Below, in pieces: positions 23,066-32,735 of a stretch of 64,000 bases of DNA. Positions within the stretch are counted from its first letter, which is position 1; each line of letters begins with the position of its first letter. This DNA is from Flavobacterium urocaniciphilum (lineage in GTDB: Bacteria; Bacteroidota; Bacteroidia; Flavobacteriales; Flavobacteriaceae): contig NZ_FOEI01000002.1 in assembly GCF_900110615.1 (NCBI RefSeq), positions 124,001 through 188,000 on the forward strand. Direction: 5' to 3'. The position numbers and the translations under genes are program-made. A model generated the notes under the pieces. It saw only the letters and a list, made by a program, of their open reading frames with translations, did not search any database and had not been told where the DNA came from.

Positions 23066-25171
23066 ATGGCAATTTTATCAAAAATTAGACAACGTTCTAT
23101 TTTATTAATTCTAATCATTGCATTAGCGTTATTTTCATTTGTATTAGCAGATGTTATTAAAAGTGGTGGATTTAGTGGTAGTACAAATAATATTGGATCT
23201 ATCAATGGAACTAAGTTCGATTACCAAGAGTTTATGAATAAAGTTGCTAATGTCGAAAAACAACAACAAGGCATTAGTAATACTCAAGCAGTAAATTCTG
23301 TTTGGGATCAAGAAGTTAGAAAAGCTTTATTAACTGAGCAATATGACCAAATTGGGTTATTATTAGGTAAAGATCAATTAATGTCTGTTATCAAAAATGA
23401 TCCACAACTTTCAAAATCTCCACAGTTTTTAAATGCAGCTGGACAGTTTGACGATAAAAAATTTGCCGAATATATCAATTCTTTACAAAGTGCTCCAGAT
23501 AAAACAATGTGGAATCAATGGAAAGCATATGAAGTTCAAATTGAAGATTTTGCTAAAGAACAAATCTATAATACTTTAATTAAGTCAAGTGTTTATACTA
23601 CTAAAACAGAAGGGAAATTAAAGTACGAAAGAGACAATAATAAAGTTGATTTCGATTATGTAGCTGTTGCTTATTCTACAGTTAGTGACGATCAGGTTAA
23701 AGTTACTGATGAAGAAATGATTGCTTACATGAAGAAAAATCCTAAAAAATACAAGTATGATAATACAAGAACTTTAGAATATGTATTAGTTGAAAACAAA
23801 CCTTCTGCGGAAGATGAAGCAGCTATGAAATCTAGAGTGGATGGATTTTTAAATGGTAAAGTAGAAATGAGAAATGGAGTTAATGATACAATTCCTTCTT
23901 TCCGTACAGCTACTAATTTAGGAGAATATGTTAACAAATATTCTGATATCAAATTCGATTCTACTTATGTTGCGAAAAAAGACATCAATCCTCAATTTGC
24001 TGAACAATTATATGCTTTATCTCCAGGTCAAGTTTACGGACCATATGTAGATAATGGATATTCTAAATTAACTAGAGTTGCTGGTAGAAAATCAGGTGCA
24101 ACTGCAAAAGTTAGCCATATTTTAATTGCTTACAAAGGTGCAATGCAAGCTGCTCCAACAGTTAAATTAACTAAAGAAGAGGCTAAAGCGAAAGCAGATG
24201 GTTTATTAGCGCAAGTTAATGCTAATCCTGCTAGTATGGCTATGTTAGCTATGACAAATTCTGACGATCAAGGTTCTAAAATGAACGGTGGAGTATATGA
24301 TAATGTTGCTCCAGGTCAAATGGTAAAACCTTTCAATGATTTCTTATTTAACAATGCAATTGGAAAAACAGGAGTTGTTGAAACAGATTTTGGTTACCAT
24401 GTAATGAAAGTTGATGGTAAAAATGATGCAGTTTTATTAGCTACTGTTGCTTTAAAAGTTCAACCATCAGAAAAAACAGAAGATACAAATTACAATAAAG
24501 CATTAAAAGTTGAATCAGATGCTACTGCAAATGGTATTGAAAAAGCAGCTAAAACTTCAGGGTTAAAAGTTGCTCCATTAGCTAGCGTTAGAGCTTTTGA
24601 TGAAAATGTTGCAGGTTTAGGTTTACAAAGACAAATCGTAACTTGGGCTTTCAACGATGATACAAATGTAAATGATGTTAGACGTTTTGATATTGCTAAC
24701 CAAGGATTTGCAATTGTTAAATTAAAATCTAAAAATGATGACGGTATTTTACCTTTAGATATGGCAAAACAATCTGTTGAGCCAATTATCAAAAATGAGA
24801 AAAAAGCGGCAATCATTAAAAAGAAAATGACTGGGTCTTCTTTAGAAGCGGTTTCAAAAGCTACAGGTTCAACTATTTCTCCAGCAGTTGGTGTAACAAT
24901 GGCTTCTCCAGTAGTTCCAAATTTAGGATACGAACCAAAAGTAATTGGTACAGCATACGGTTTAGGAGCTGGTAAAACTTCAAAAATTATTGAAGGTAAT
25001 TCAGGAGTTTATATGGTTAGAACAAAAGCTTTAGTAAAAGCACCAGTTGTTAAAGACTTCAAAACTCAAATTGATCAATTAAATCAACAAACTAAAGGAG
25101 CGGCTTCTTATAGAATCATCCAAGGTTTAAAAGATAAAGCTGATATTGTTGATAATAGAGGAAGATTCTAA
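23066..25171 (+). CDS. SurA/PpiD-type peptidyl-prolyl isomerase (foldase)
   Basis: 701 aa, PpiD-like: a short cytoplasmic start, one membrane helix (SILLILIIALALFSFVLADVI), then a large periplasmic chaperone region with an SurA_N-type helical domain (about 40-180) and a parvulin PpiC domain (about 345-455; KVSHILIAYKGA, then GGVYDNVAPGQMVKPFNDF and ETDFGYHVMKV). It helps fold outer-membrane and secreted proteins. A -7-like TATTTTCG lies at 23026-23033. It ends at a strong terminator. In related genomes I recall a CNNM/CorC-type gene between lptC and this gene; none is present here. Confidence 0.93.
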   Translation: MAILSKIRQRSILLILIIALALFSFVLADVIKSGGFSGSTNNIGSINGTKFDYQEFMNKVANVEKQQQGISNTQAVNSVWDQEVRKALLTEQYDQIGLLLGKDQLMSVIKNDPQLSKSPQFLNAAGQFDDKKFAEYINSLQSAPDKTMWNQWKAYEVQIEDFAKEQIYNTLIKSSVYTTKTEGKLKYERDNNKVDFDYVAVAYSTVSDDQVKVTDEEMIAYMKKNPKKYKYDNTRTLEYVLVENKPSAEDEAAMKSRVDGFLNGKVEMRNGVNDTIPSFRTATNLGEYVNKYSDIKFDSTYVAKKDINPQFAEQLYALSPGQVYGPYVDNGYSKLTRVAGRKSGATAKVSHILIAYKGAMQAAPTVKLTKEEAKAKADGLLAQVNANPASMAMLAMTNSDDQGSKMNGGVYDNVAPGQMVKPFNDFLFNNAIGKTGVVETDFGYHVMKVDGKNDAVLLATVALKVQPSEKTEDTNYNKALKVESDATANGIEKAAKTSGLKVAPLASVRAFDENVAGLGLQRQIVTWAFNDDTNVNDVRRFDIANQGFAIVKLKSKNDDGILPLDMAKQSVEPIIKNEKKAAIIKKKMTGSSLEAVSKATGSTISPAVGVTMASPVVPNLGYEPKVIGTAYGLGAGKTSKIIEGNSGVYMVRTKALVKAPVVKDFKTQIDQLNQQTKGAASYRIIQGLKDKADIVDNRGRF

Positions 25172-25185
25172 TATCAATTAAAAAT

Positions 25186-25226
25186 AAAAAAAGGGCTGAA
25201 GTAATTCAGCCCTTTTTTTATTTTTG
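25186..25226 (+). terminator. Foldase terminator merging into a -7-like box
   Basis: AAAAAAAGGGCTGAA-GTAA-TTCAGCCCTTTTTTT (GNRA loop). The T-run runs into TATTTTTG (25219-25226), an exact TAnnTTTG, without a clear -33 box. It may double as the pth promoter. Confidence 0.8.
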
Positions 25227-25237
25227 CAAAAAATTAT

Positions 25238-25891
25238 ATGAACATTTTTAAAATGCTACTTCAAGTATTTAGTAATAAATCTAATACTAATGATTTTGAA
25301 GTTAAATCAAAAGATATAGAAGAGATGAAAAAATATTTAATTGTTGGATTGGGAAATATTGGTTCTGAATATGTTAATACAAGGCATAATATTGGGTTTA
25401 AAATTTTAGATTTTTTTGCTCATCAAGAATCAATTTCATTTCAAACACAAAAGTTAGGTGATGTAGCAGAATTTAAAATTAAAGGAAAGTCTGTATTTTT
25501 TTTAAAGCCTAATACTTATATGAATTTAAGTGGTAAAGCGCTTAAATATTGGATGGAAAAGGAAAATATATTAAAAGAAAATGTTTTAGTGATAACGGAT
25601 GATTTAAATTTGCCTTTTGGAAGTATTAGAATTAAAGCAAAAGGATCAGATGGTGGTCATAACGGGCTTAAAAACATTCAATTGGTGTTAAATTCATCAG
25701 AATACCCTCGTTTTAGATTTGGTATTAGTGATGAGTTTAAAAAAGGGCAACAAGTTAACTATGTACTTGGAGAATGGACAGAAGAGGAAAAAGAATTGCT
25801 TAAAGAACGTTTGAGTATCTCGTCTGAAATCATTAAATCGTTTGTTGCTGCTGGATTAAATAATACGATGAATACTTTCAATGGTAAATAA
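25238..25891 (+). CDS. pth: Peptidyl-tRNA hydrolase
   Basis: Releases peptides from prematurely dissociated peptidyl-tRNA. The core begins MKKYLIVGLGNIGSEYVNTRHNIGF (catalytic His in RHNIGF) and includes LKPNTYMNLSGKAL, VITDDLNLPFGSIRIKAKGSDGGHNGLKNI and YPRFRFGIS. The frame has a 29-residue N-terminal extension from ATG 25238; the alternative ATG at 25325 starts exactly at the core. Flavobacterial homologues often carry such an extension, so I kept 25238. If TATTTTTG at 25219-25226 is the promoter, the transcript would be almost leaderless and 25325 becomes more likely. Confidence 0.95.
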   Translation: MNIFKMLLQVFSNKSNTNDFEVKSKDIEEMKKYLIVGLGNIGSEYVNTRHNIGFKILDFFAHQESISFQTQKLGDVAEFKIKGKSVFFLKPNTYMNLSGKALKYWMEKENILKENVLVITDDLNLPFGSIRIKAKGSDGGHNGLKNIQLVLNSSEYPRFRFGISDEFKKGQQVNYVLGEWTEEEKELLKERLSISSEIIKSFVAAGLNNTMNTFNGK

Positions 25892-25914
25892 TTAATTTTC
25901 TATTTAGGATAAAA

Positions 25915-25942
25915 AAAATGCCCATATTTCTATGGGCATTTT
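25915..25942. terminator. Bidirectional terminator between pth and the metalloprotease gene
   Basis: AAAATGCCCATA-TTTC-TATGGGCATTTT; symmetric A-run and T-run serve both convergent genes. Confidence 0.9.
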
Positions 25943-25963
25943 CTATTTTGAATTGGTGTTGAA

Positions 25964-28900
25964 TTATTCGATAACAATTTTCTTGTTTTCTTTTCTTTCA
26001 CCATCTTTTACTGTAATAATGTAAATGCCAGCTTCAACATTGTTTAATTGAATGTTTTGGTTAAATACAGAATTATTGTTGAAAGATTTATTATAAACCT
26101 GTCTTCCTCTAATGTCATGAACCATAATTTCAATATCATTTGACGATTGAGAAGTAAAGTTTACATTGAAATTACCATTATTTGGATTTGGATAGATTAT
26201 TAAATCATCAATACTTGTAAATGAATCGCTTGATAAAGGAACTTGAGCCATACAAAGTGTCATGCTCCAAGCATCAACTGTACCTACGTCACCATTATAA
26301 TAATCGGTTGCGCTTAATGTCCAGTTACCTACGGCCGTTTTTCCACCAAATGCACTTAGCGGTTGTTGTGGTTTAACATTTCCAGTAATTACTGGGTTTA
26401 AACAAGAACCATTTGGTAATGCACTAGCTGCAGCATCTGTAAAGTTAAATGTATATGTTGCAGGAGTTGTAGCTCCTTCATCACAATTTCTGTTCATTAA
26501 TCTGATTTTAGTTCCGTCTGGGTGACTTAATTCTAAAACGATATCTTGAACATAAGTATGACTTAAAGTAACTGTTGTAGTTACACTATTAATATTTCCA
26601 GTTACGGTTCCTGGAACTGTTACTGTTTTTGTAGCTGTTGCTCCTGGAGCATTTGCGCCTGTACCGTCTTGAACATTCATTGAAGTATCATTAGTGTAAA
26701 TATATGTACAGTTAGATTCTCCAGTTGAAAAACTAAATGCAGAACTAAAAGTTCCTGAACATCCAGCATTCTTAGGCAATACTCTCCAGTAATATGTAGT
26801 AATTTCATTTAATCCTGTTACTGTTGCAGTTGTTCCAGTTACATTTGCTGAAGCAATAATATTTGTAAATGCAGCATCTGTAGCAACTTGTATGTCATAA
26901 GACGTTGCTGCAGCATTTGCAGTCCATGTTAAAATTGGTGATGTAGAAACACCAGTAGCAGCATTCGCTGGAGTAGTTAAAGTTTGAGTTGTGAAATTTC
27001 CATTTACAACTGTTAAGTATAAATTAACTGTTTTTGTTGTAGCGCCAGAAGTACCCGTTACAGTAATTGTGTAACTACCAACCGCTACTGCTCCTGTAGA
27101 AGAAACATTAACTGTTACTGTTCCATTAGCATTTATTGTGCTAGGTGTAAAAGTTACTGTTGTGTTTGCTGGATTACCAGTTGCAGTTAAATTAGTTGTA
27201 CCAGAAAAACCTCCTAAAGCGGAATAGTTTAATGTATAAGTTGTGCTATTTCCTTGGCAAATTGTTTTGTTTTGAGCGCCATATGCACCTCCATAAGCTA
27301 AACCAAAAGTTGATGCAGGGGCACTAATTGTGAAATTAGTATTTGATATATCTAAAAATACATGATTGTAACCTTTAACCATAATTCTATTATTAGCACC
27401 AGGATTATTAGGAATAGTTACCGTTTCAGTACCATCATTAGGTACATTTGTAGCTAATAAAATTGGATAAGTATTTCCTCCGTCAGTTGATAAATAAATA
27501 TCAACAGTTGGACAGTTAACATTGTTAGCAGTTGTTCCAGCAACGCTCCAAGTTACAGTCTGATTTGTTCCTGTTTGCCAAGTAACAGCTGTATTTGGTG
27601 CAGTTACCGCAAAAGGGCCAGCAGTTGCATTTACAGTTAATGTTGCAATATCATATTCTGTTTGTCCAAAACCTAAAACGTTATCTCTAACAGTTACTGC
27701 AAAATTTAAAGTTCTTGCTACAGAACTTAAAGCTTCAACAGTAATTTCACTACCAGTAGTTGTCGCAGAATTAGCTATGATACTTTGGATTCTTGGGAAA
27801 TATCTAAAAGCGTTGCTTGATGGTGAATAAGATCTGAAGTTAGGACCACTTGCTTTTGAAATTGCTGCAGCACTTTGTGCGCCTGTTTGAGTTGAAGAAG
27901 CATTATCAATTTCTTCCCAACAATACGTTAAAGCATTGCCTGCATCAGGATCTGAACCAACAGCTGTTAAGATAAAAGGAGTGCTTTTAGGGATTGTATA
28001 GTTTAACCCAGCGTTCACAGTTGGAGTGTTATTTGTAATACTAGTTCTAACTGGACAAGTTTTTGATTCCATGTTAGATTGAATTTGATCAATACTTACT
28101 ATGTGGAAATATGCATCAGAATTAAGTTGAACATCTTGCGCAGTAATTCCAGCATAACCCATTATTGTAGAACCAGAACCAGGCTCAACATTTACACCTG
28201 ATCCTTCATTGTTATGAGAAAATGTATGATTTGCTCCAAATTGGTGTCCCATTTCGTGCGCTACATAATCAATATCAAATGTATCTCCAGAAGGCACCCC
28301 GTTTCCTGGTGAAGTGTATCCTGAACCCTTGTTTTTGTCAGTTGTTGAGGCTGTATCGTCTTCACAAACACATCCAATACATCCAGCATTACCACCACCT
28401 CCTGTAGAACCAAACATGTGACCTACATCATAAGCAGCGTTATTGTTATCAATTGGAGTTCCAACACCTGTTAAATTGTTACTCAATGTGTTTTGTAATT
28501 GAGTATTCCAGTTTGTCATAGTAGTATATGGATCTGTACCAGAATTATAATAAATAACATTTGTTGATTGTGAAATAATATTCATGTGAATACATAAATC
28601 CTTTTCAAATACACCATTTACTCTTGTCATAGTGTTGTTAAATGCTGTAAGTACATTGGCAACTTGCGCAGAACTTGTCGCTCCAAAATAATTTGAATAC
28701 TCTGCATTACAAGATAAAGCTAATCTAAAAGTTAAGATTTGATTTAAACTAGATTTATTGGCTGAGCTACTTTTTTTAGAAATTTTATTAGCTAAAGTCA
28801 TTTCAGACGTTCCACAAGTAAATGGTAATTTTCCTTTTCTACTTTTTGCAGTATAAGCGGCATAAATTGTATTGTCTGAAGAATATGGCTCCATAAATTC

Positions 28901-29338
28901 TGATAACCCATTAGGTTTTATAGTCATGGTTTGAATGCCATTCGGACTAATACTTAATCTTAAAATATTTTTTGGGTTTTCAACTCCACTTCCAACATAT
29001 GCTTTGATTTCTGGAAATAAAGCTTGAAGTTCGGCATCAAAATTTGACGCTTCGTACATTTTGTAATTTTCTAATTGACCATCAGCATTTGGGATGGTAA
29101 TAATTACAGATTTTGCATTTTTTTTAAATCGATCCTCTGCCTGAAATAATTTGCTTTTTAATCCAGCTAAATCTAATTGGTACAGCTTGAATTCTTCAGG
29201 AAATTCAGTTCGTTGAACAATTTTGTTAATGGAGTACACATCAGATGTGTTTTTTTTACTCCATACATTCTCGGTTTGTGCATTTGAAACTTGAAATGCA
29301 AACAAACTTACTAATGAAAGTAGTAGTGTTTTTTTCAT
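25964..29338 (-). CDS. T9SS-secreted reprolysin-like (M12B-type) zinc metalloprotease
   Basis: 1124 aa. Signal peptide (ends SNAQ). Pro-region, then a metzincin domain (about 205-425) with AHEMGHQFGANH, an HExxHxxGxxH zinc site with His at about 361, and Met-turn-like GSTIMGYAG. Ig-like and FN3 domains follow (about 590-900), then a proprotein-convertase P-domain-like region (about 925-1040, HTYVQDIVLELSHPDGTKI). The T9SS sorting domain starts LIIYPNPNNG (about 1050) and ends GERKENKKIVIE. It is secreted or surface-bound via T9SS and probably degrades external protein. Divergent from another secreted metalloprotease at 29652. Confidence 0.93.
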   Translation of the reverse strand: MKKTLLLSLVSLFAFQVSNAQTENVWSKKNTSDVYSINKIVQRTEFPEEFKLYQLDLAGLKSKLFQAEDRFKKNAKSVIITIPNADGQLENYKMYEASNFDAELQALFPEIKAYVGSGVENPKNILRLSISPNGIQTMTIKPNGLSEFMEPYSSDNTIYAAYTAKSRKGKLPFTCGTSEMTLANKISKKSSSANKSSLNQILTFRLALSCNAEYSNYFGATSSAQVANVLTAFNNTMTRVNGVFEKDLCIHMNIISQSTNVIYYNSGTDPYTTMTNWNTQLQNTLSNNLTGVGTPIDNNNAAYDVGHMFGSTGGGGNAGCIGCVCEDDTASTTDKNKGSGYTSPGNGVPSGDTFDIDYVAHEMGHQFGANHTFSHNNEGSGVNVEPGSGSTIMGYAGITAQDVQLNSDAYFHIVSIDQIQSNMESKTCPVRTSITNNTPTVNAGLNYTIPKSTPFILTAVGSDPDAGNALTYCWEEIDNASSTQTGAQSAAAISKASGPNFRSYSPSSNAFRYFPRIQSIIANSATTTGSEITVEALSSVARTLNFAVTVRDNVLGFGQTEYDIATLTVNATAGPFAVTAPNTAVTWQTGTNQTVTWSVAGTTANNVNCPTVDIYLSTDGGNTYPILLATNVPNDGTETVTIPNNPGANNRIMVKGYNHVFLDISNTNFTISAPASTFGLAYGGAYGAQNKTICQGNSTTYTLNYSALGGFSGTTNLTATGNPANTTVTFTPSTINANGTVTVNVSSTGAVAVGSYTITVTGTSGATTKTVNLYLTVVNGNFTTQTLTTPANAATGVSTSPILTWTANAAATSYDIQVATDAAFTNIIASANVTGTTATVTGLNEITTYYWRVLPKNAGCSGTFSSAFSFSTGESNCTYIYTNDTSMNVQDGTGANAPGATATKTVTVPGTVTGNINSVTTTVTLSHTYVQDIVLELSHPDGTKIRLMNRNCDEGATTPATYTFNFTDAAASALPNGSCLNPVITGNVKPQQPLSAFGGKTAVGNWTLSATDYYNGDVGTVDAWSMTLCMAQVPLSSDSFTSIDDLIIYPNPNNGNFNVNFTSQSSNDIEIMVHDIRGRQVYNKSFNNNSVFNQNIQLNNVEAGIYIITVKDGERKENKKIVIE

Positions 29339-29651
29339 TTTTTTTAGGTTAATTTGGTGTTAATTAGGTAAATATAAAAAAATATCAATATTGTTGGTTT
29401 AAATATTAAAAAAAAATAAACTTGTTATTAAAAAAATGTAAATTTTTAAGTATAACTGCATTTTTGATATTTTTTTTTCTGCTCTAATGGATATTTATTG
29501 TTAAAATTTTTGAAATGCATAATAAATATTATTAATTAATGAGAATTATTATGTTAAAGTATTGATTAATAAAGTTATTATTTCAACAAATTAATGTAAT
29601 TATTGAAAAATTATTATATTTGTTAGCTAATTAACCATATTTAAATTAATC
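29339..29651. promoter_or_regulatory. 313-nt divergent intergenic region between two metalloprotease genes
   Basis: Very AT-rich with no ORF. It holds an exact -7 box TATATTTG at 29615-29622 for the plus-strand protease; no properly spaced -33 TTG is seen. A weaker TATATTT lies on the minus strand near 29370-29380. Long A and T runs (29380-29480) could bend DNA. No inverted repeat stands out. Confidence 0.5.
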
Positions 29652-31730
29652 ATGAAAAAAATTACTTTAATTTTATCATTATTGGTTTGTTTTACTAGTG
29701 TAATATTTGCACAAAACAAATCTGGTGGTAAAACAGTTTTTGGGAGACAAGTAAATCCTGAAAATATAACTCCATCTGGACATATCAGATGTGCTTCTAA
29801 TGAATATGAAGAATATTTAAGAAGTCAAGATTCAAAGATGGAAACAAGAGAGCAATTTGAAAATTGGCTTGCTCAGAAAATTAAAGAACAAAAAGACTTA
29901 CAAGAAGTTTCTTCGCAATCTGGAGGTATTATTTATATCCCTGTTGTAGTTCACGTTATTCACAATGGTGACGCTTACGGAACAGGTGAAAATATTACTG
30001 ATGAACAAGTTCAATCTCAAATGACTGTTATGACACAGGATTTTAGAAAAATGGCTGGTACACCAGGTGAAAATTTTAGTGCTGTTGGAGCTGACACTCA
30101 AATAGAATTCGTTTTAGCTAAAGTAGATCCAAACGGAAACCCTACTAATGGTATTGATAGAGTTAATATGTGTAAAGCTTCTTGGTCTACAGGTGATATT
30201 AATTCAATAGTTAAACCTGCTACAATTTGGGATCCAACATTATATATGAATATGTGGTCTGTTAATTTTACAGATACTTCATTATTAGGTTATGCGCAAT
30301 TTCCTTCTTCATCTGGATTAACAGGTTTAAATGCAAATGGTGGTGCTGCAAATACAGATGGTGTTGTTGCGGGTTACGGATTTTTTGGAAGTTCAGATTT
30401 AGCTACAGGTAATTTTGCTGCTCCTTTTGATAAAGGAAGAACAATGACTCACGAAGTTGGTCACTTTTTAGGATTAAGACATATTTGGGGTGATGCAAAT
30501 TGTGGAACAGATTATTGTGCTGATACACCAACTCATCAAACAGCTAATGGAGGTTGTCCAACTCATCCAAAAGCAAATTCATGTGGTACTTCAGATGAAA
30601 TGTTTGAAAATTATATGGATTATACAGACGATGCTTGTATGAATATTTTTACTAATGATCAAAAAACAAGAATCACAACTGTAATGAATAATTCACCAAG
30701 AAGAGCTTCATTAAAAACATCTACGAAAGATGTAGCTATTCCATTATTCGCTAATGATGCTGAAGTTATCATACAAAATTCATGTACTAATGATCCAACA
30801 TGTGCAGTTCCAAATCCACCGTCTCCAGCTAAAACTGTATATCTATACAATAGAGGGACTTCAAATTTAACGTCAGCTACAATAAGCTATAATATTAATG
30901 GTGGAACAACTTACAATCAAAACTGGACTGGTAATTTGGCAACTAATCAATATGCGGTTGTTACTTTAACAAATTCTGCTTCTTATGGAACTTTAAATGT
31001 TTCTATAACTGCAGCTAACGGAACAGACCAAAGAGCATCAAATAATACAGCTTCAAAAACATTTGGAATTACAAATCCATTGGCTTATGCAAATACAACT
31101 TCATTTACTTTTAATTTAGTTACAGATAGATATGCATCTGAAGTTTCTTGGAAGTTAAGAAATCAAGCTGGTACAATATTATATTCAGGAGGTACTGGAG
31201 GTACTGGTGGAGCTTATACTAATGGTACAACTAATACATTACAGTATGTAGTTACTAATCAATCTTGGACATTGCCAGCTAGTGGATGTTATTATTTAAC
31301 AGTTACGGATTCTTATGGTGACGGATTATATGATGGTATTAATGTAGGATATTATACGGTAACAGGTGCATCTACAAATGTTGTTAATGTAACTGATTTT
31401 GTGGCATCTAATCCTGCTAATACACCAGCTTCTAGAGTTAGCTATTTTACAAATAATATTGCGTTAGACAGTGATAGTTATAGTTTAATTAGTGATGTTA
31501 AATTATATCCAAATCCTTCTAGAGATTTCTTTACAATTGATGTTCCTCAAGGAATTGAAAGAACAGGTAAAATGGAAATCTTTAACAGTATTGGTCAAAA
31601 AGTAGTTGTAAAAAACATTTCTTCTGATGCAGATTTAACTGTTGATGTGGCAAGTTTTGCTAATGGAGTTTACTTCTTAAACTTAAATTTAGGTGATGCA
31701 ACTAAAACATTAAAATTCATCAAAGAATAA
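29652..31730 (+). CDS. T9SS-secreted M43 (pappalysin-type) zinc metalloprotease
   Basis: 692 aa. Signal peptide ends VIFAQ. The M43 catalytic domain (about 90-345) contains GRTMTHEVGHFLGLRHIWGD (HExGHxxGLxH, His267/Glu268), Cys pairs around it (CGTDYCADTP) and the Met-turn NYMDYTDDACMNIF. A second region (about 440-600) has the pattern SWKLRNQAGTILYSGGTGG and YLTVTDSYGDGLYDG common in secreted flavobacterial proteases. The type IX sorting domain begins VKLYPNPSRD (about 617). Expected secreted. It shares its 5' region with the divergent M12B protease, so the two may be co-regulated for protein degradation. Confidence 0.93.
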   Translation: MKKITLILSLLVCFTSVIFAQNKSGGKTVFGRQVNPENITPSGHIRCASNEYEEYLRSQDSKMETREQFENWLAQKIKEQKDLQEVSSQSGGIIYIPVVVHVIHNGDAYGTGENITDEQVQSQMTVMTQDFRKMAGTPGENFSAVGADTQIEFVLAKVDPNGNPTNGIDRVNMCKASWSTGDINSIVKPATIWDPTLYMNMWSVNFTDTSLLGYAQFPSSSGLTGLNANGGAANTDGVVAGYGFFGSSDLATGNFAAPFDKGRTMTHEVGHFLGLRHIWGDANCGTDYCADTPTHQTANGGCPTHPKANSCGTSDEMFENYMDYTDDACMNIFTNDQKTRITTVMNNSPRRASLKTSTKDVAIPLFANDAEVIIQNSCTNDPTCAVPNPPSPAKTVYLYNRGTSNLTSATISYNINGGTTYNQNWTGNLATNQYAVVTLTNSASYGTLNVSITAANGTDQRASNNTASKTFGITNPLAYANTTSFTFNLVTDRYASEVSWKLRNQAGTILYSGGTGGTGGAYTNGTTNTLQYVVTNQSWTLPASGCYYLTVTDSYGDGLYDGINVGYYTVTGASTNVVNVTDFVASNPANTPASRVSYFTNNIALDSDSYSLISDVKLYPNPSRDFFTIDVPQGIERTGKMEIFNSIGQKVVVKNISSDADLTVDVASFANGVYFLNLNLGDATKTLKFIKE

Positions 31731-31750
31731 ATTTTAATAATATTTTATAC

Positions 31751-31787
31751 AAAAAGGATTGGTTTACGCCAATCCTTTTTATTTTTG
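31751..31787 (+). terminator. Protease terminator overlapping the ribF promoter
   Basis: AAAAAGGATTGG-TTTACG-CCAATCCTTTTT. The T-run continues into TATTTTTG (31780-31787). TTG at 31759-31761 with an 18-nt spacer can act as the -33 box, so the promoter is embedded in the terminator hairpin. Confidence 0.75.
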
Positions 31788-31802
31788 TACAAAATAAGAG
31801 TT

Positions 31803-32735
31803 TTGAAAATATTTAATTCCATCTACGAATTTTCTTCAGCTAAGAAAACAGTTGTAACTTTAGGTACATTTGACGGTGTTCATATTGGGCATGAAGCCAT
31901 ATTGGATAAAATTTGTCATAATTCTAAAGAAGAAGAAGATTTAGAAAGTGTTATTCTTACTTTTTTTCCTCATCCACGATTAATAGTTTCCGATAATTGC
32001 GATATTAAACTGTTGAATACGATTGAAGAAAAATCGCAATTGTTAGCCAAAAAAGGAATTCAAAACTTTATTATTCATCCTTTCGATAAAGCTTTTTCAG
32101 AATTATCTCCAAGAGAATTTGTAGAACAAGTTTTAGTGCAAAAGCTCAATATTCAAAAAATCATTATCGGACACGATCATAAATTTGGAAAAAATAGAGC
32201 GGCAGATTTTAATGATTTGTTAGCATTTGGAAAAGAATTTGGTTTTGAAGTTGAAGAAATTTCTGCTCAACAAATTGATGAAGTTTCTATAAGTTCAACA
32301 AAAATAAGAACTGCATTATTAGAAGGTGATGTTACGCTTGCTAATAGCTATTTAGGTTATACCTATATGTTAAATGGTATTGTAGTGAAAGGAAATCAAT
32401 TGGGAAGAACTATTGGTTATCCTACTGCTAATATTGAAATTCCTGAAGAGTATAAATTAATTCCCAAAAACGGTGTTTACATAGTATCTGTTTTATTAAA
32501 TGGAGTGCTTTTAAATGGTATGATGAATATTGGTGTAAAGCCTACTTTAGGATGCAATAAGTTGTCTATTGAAGTACATATCTTAAATTTTTCAGAAGAT
32601 ATTTATGGAAATAAAATCCAAGTGAATATTTTAAAACGAATAAGAGAAGAGCAGAAATTTGATTCTTTTAATGATTTGAAAAATCAATTAGAAAAGGATA
32701 AGCAAGACACTATTCATTTCTTTGAAAATAAGTAA
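31803..32735 (+). CDS. ribF: Bifunctional riboflavin kinase / FAD synthetase
   Basis: Makes FMN and FAD from riboflavin. The FAD-synthetase domain (nucleotidyl transferase fold) has VVTLGTFDGVHIGHEAIL and IIGHDHKFGKNRAADF. The riboflavin-kinase domain has GNQLGRTIGYPTANIE and NGVYIVSVLLNG...MNIGVKPTLG. I chose the TTG start at 31803 (MKIFNSIYEF, 310 aa), matching the usual N-terminus. The longer frame starts at TTG 31785, but that codon is the end of the -7 box TATTTTTG and would not be transcribed. There is no ATG candidate before the conserved core. Stop and next start overlap in TAATG. Confidence 0.95.
   Translation: MKIFNSIYEFSSAKKTVVTLGTFDGVHIGHEAILDKICHNSKEEEDLESVILTFFPHPRLIVSDNCDIKLLNTIEEKSQLLAKKGIQNFIIHPFDKAFSELSPREFVEQVLVQKLNIQKIIIGHDHKFGKNRAADFNDLLAFGKEFGFEVEEISAQQIDEVSISSTKIRTALLEGDVTLANSYLGYTYMLNGIVVKGNQLGRTIGYPTANIEIPEEYKLIPKNGVYIVSVLLNGVLLNGMMNIGVKPTLGCNKLSIEVHILNFSEDIYGNKIQVNILKRIREEQKFDSFNDLKNQLEKDKQDTIHFFENK

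Noticed and set aside
24490..24816. 108-codon open frame antisense to the foldase gene
   Set aside because: Fully inside a well-supported gene, no recognisable domain.
31785..31802. TTG 31785 as ribF start
   Set aside because: The codon is the last three bases of the -7 box TATTTTTG and should not be in the transcript.
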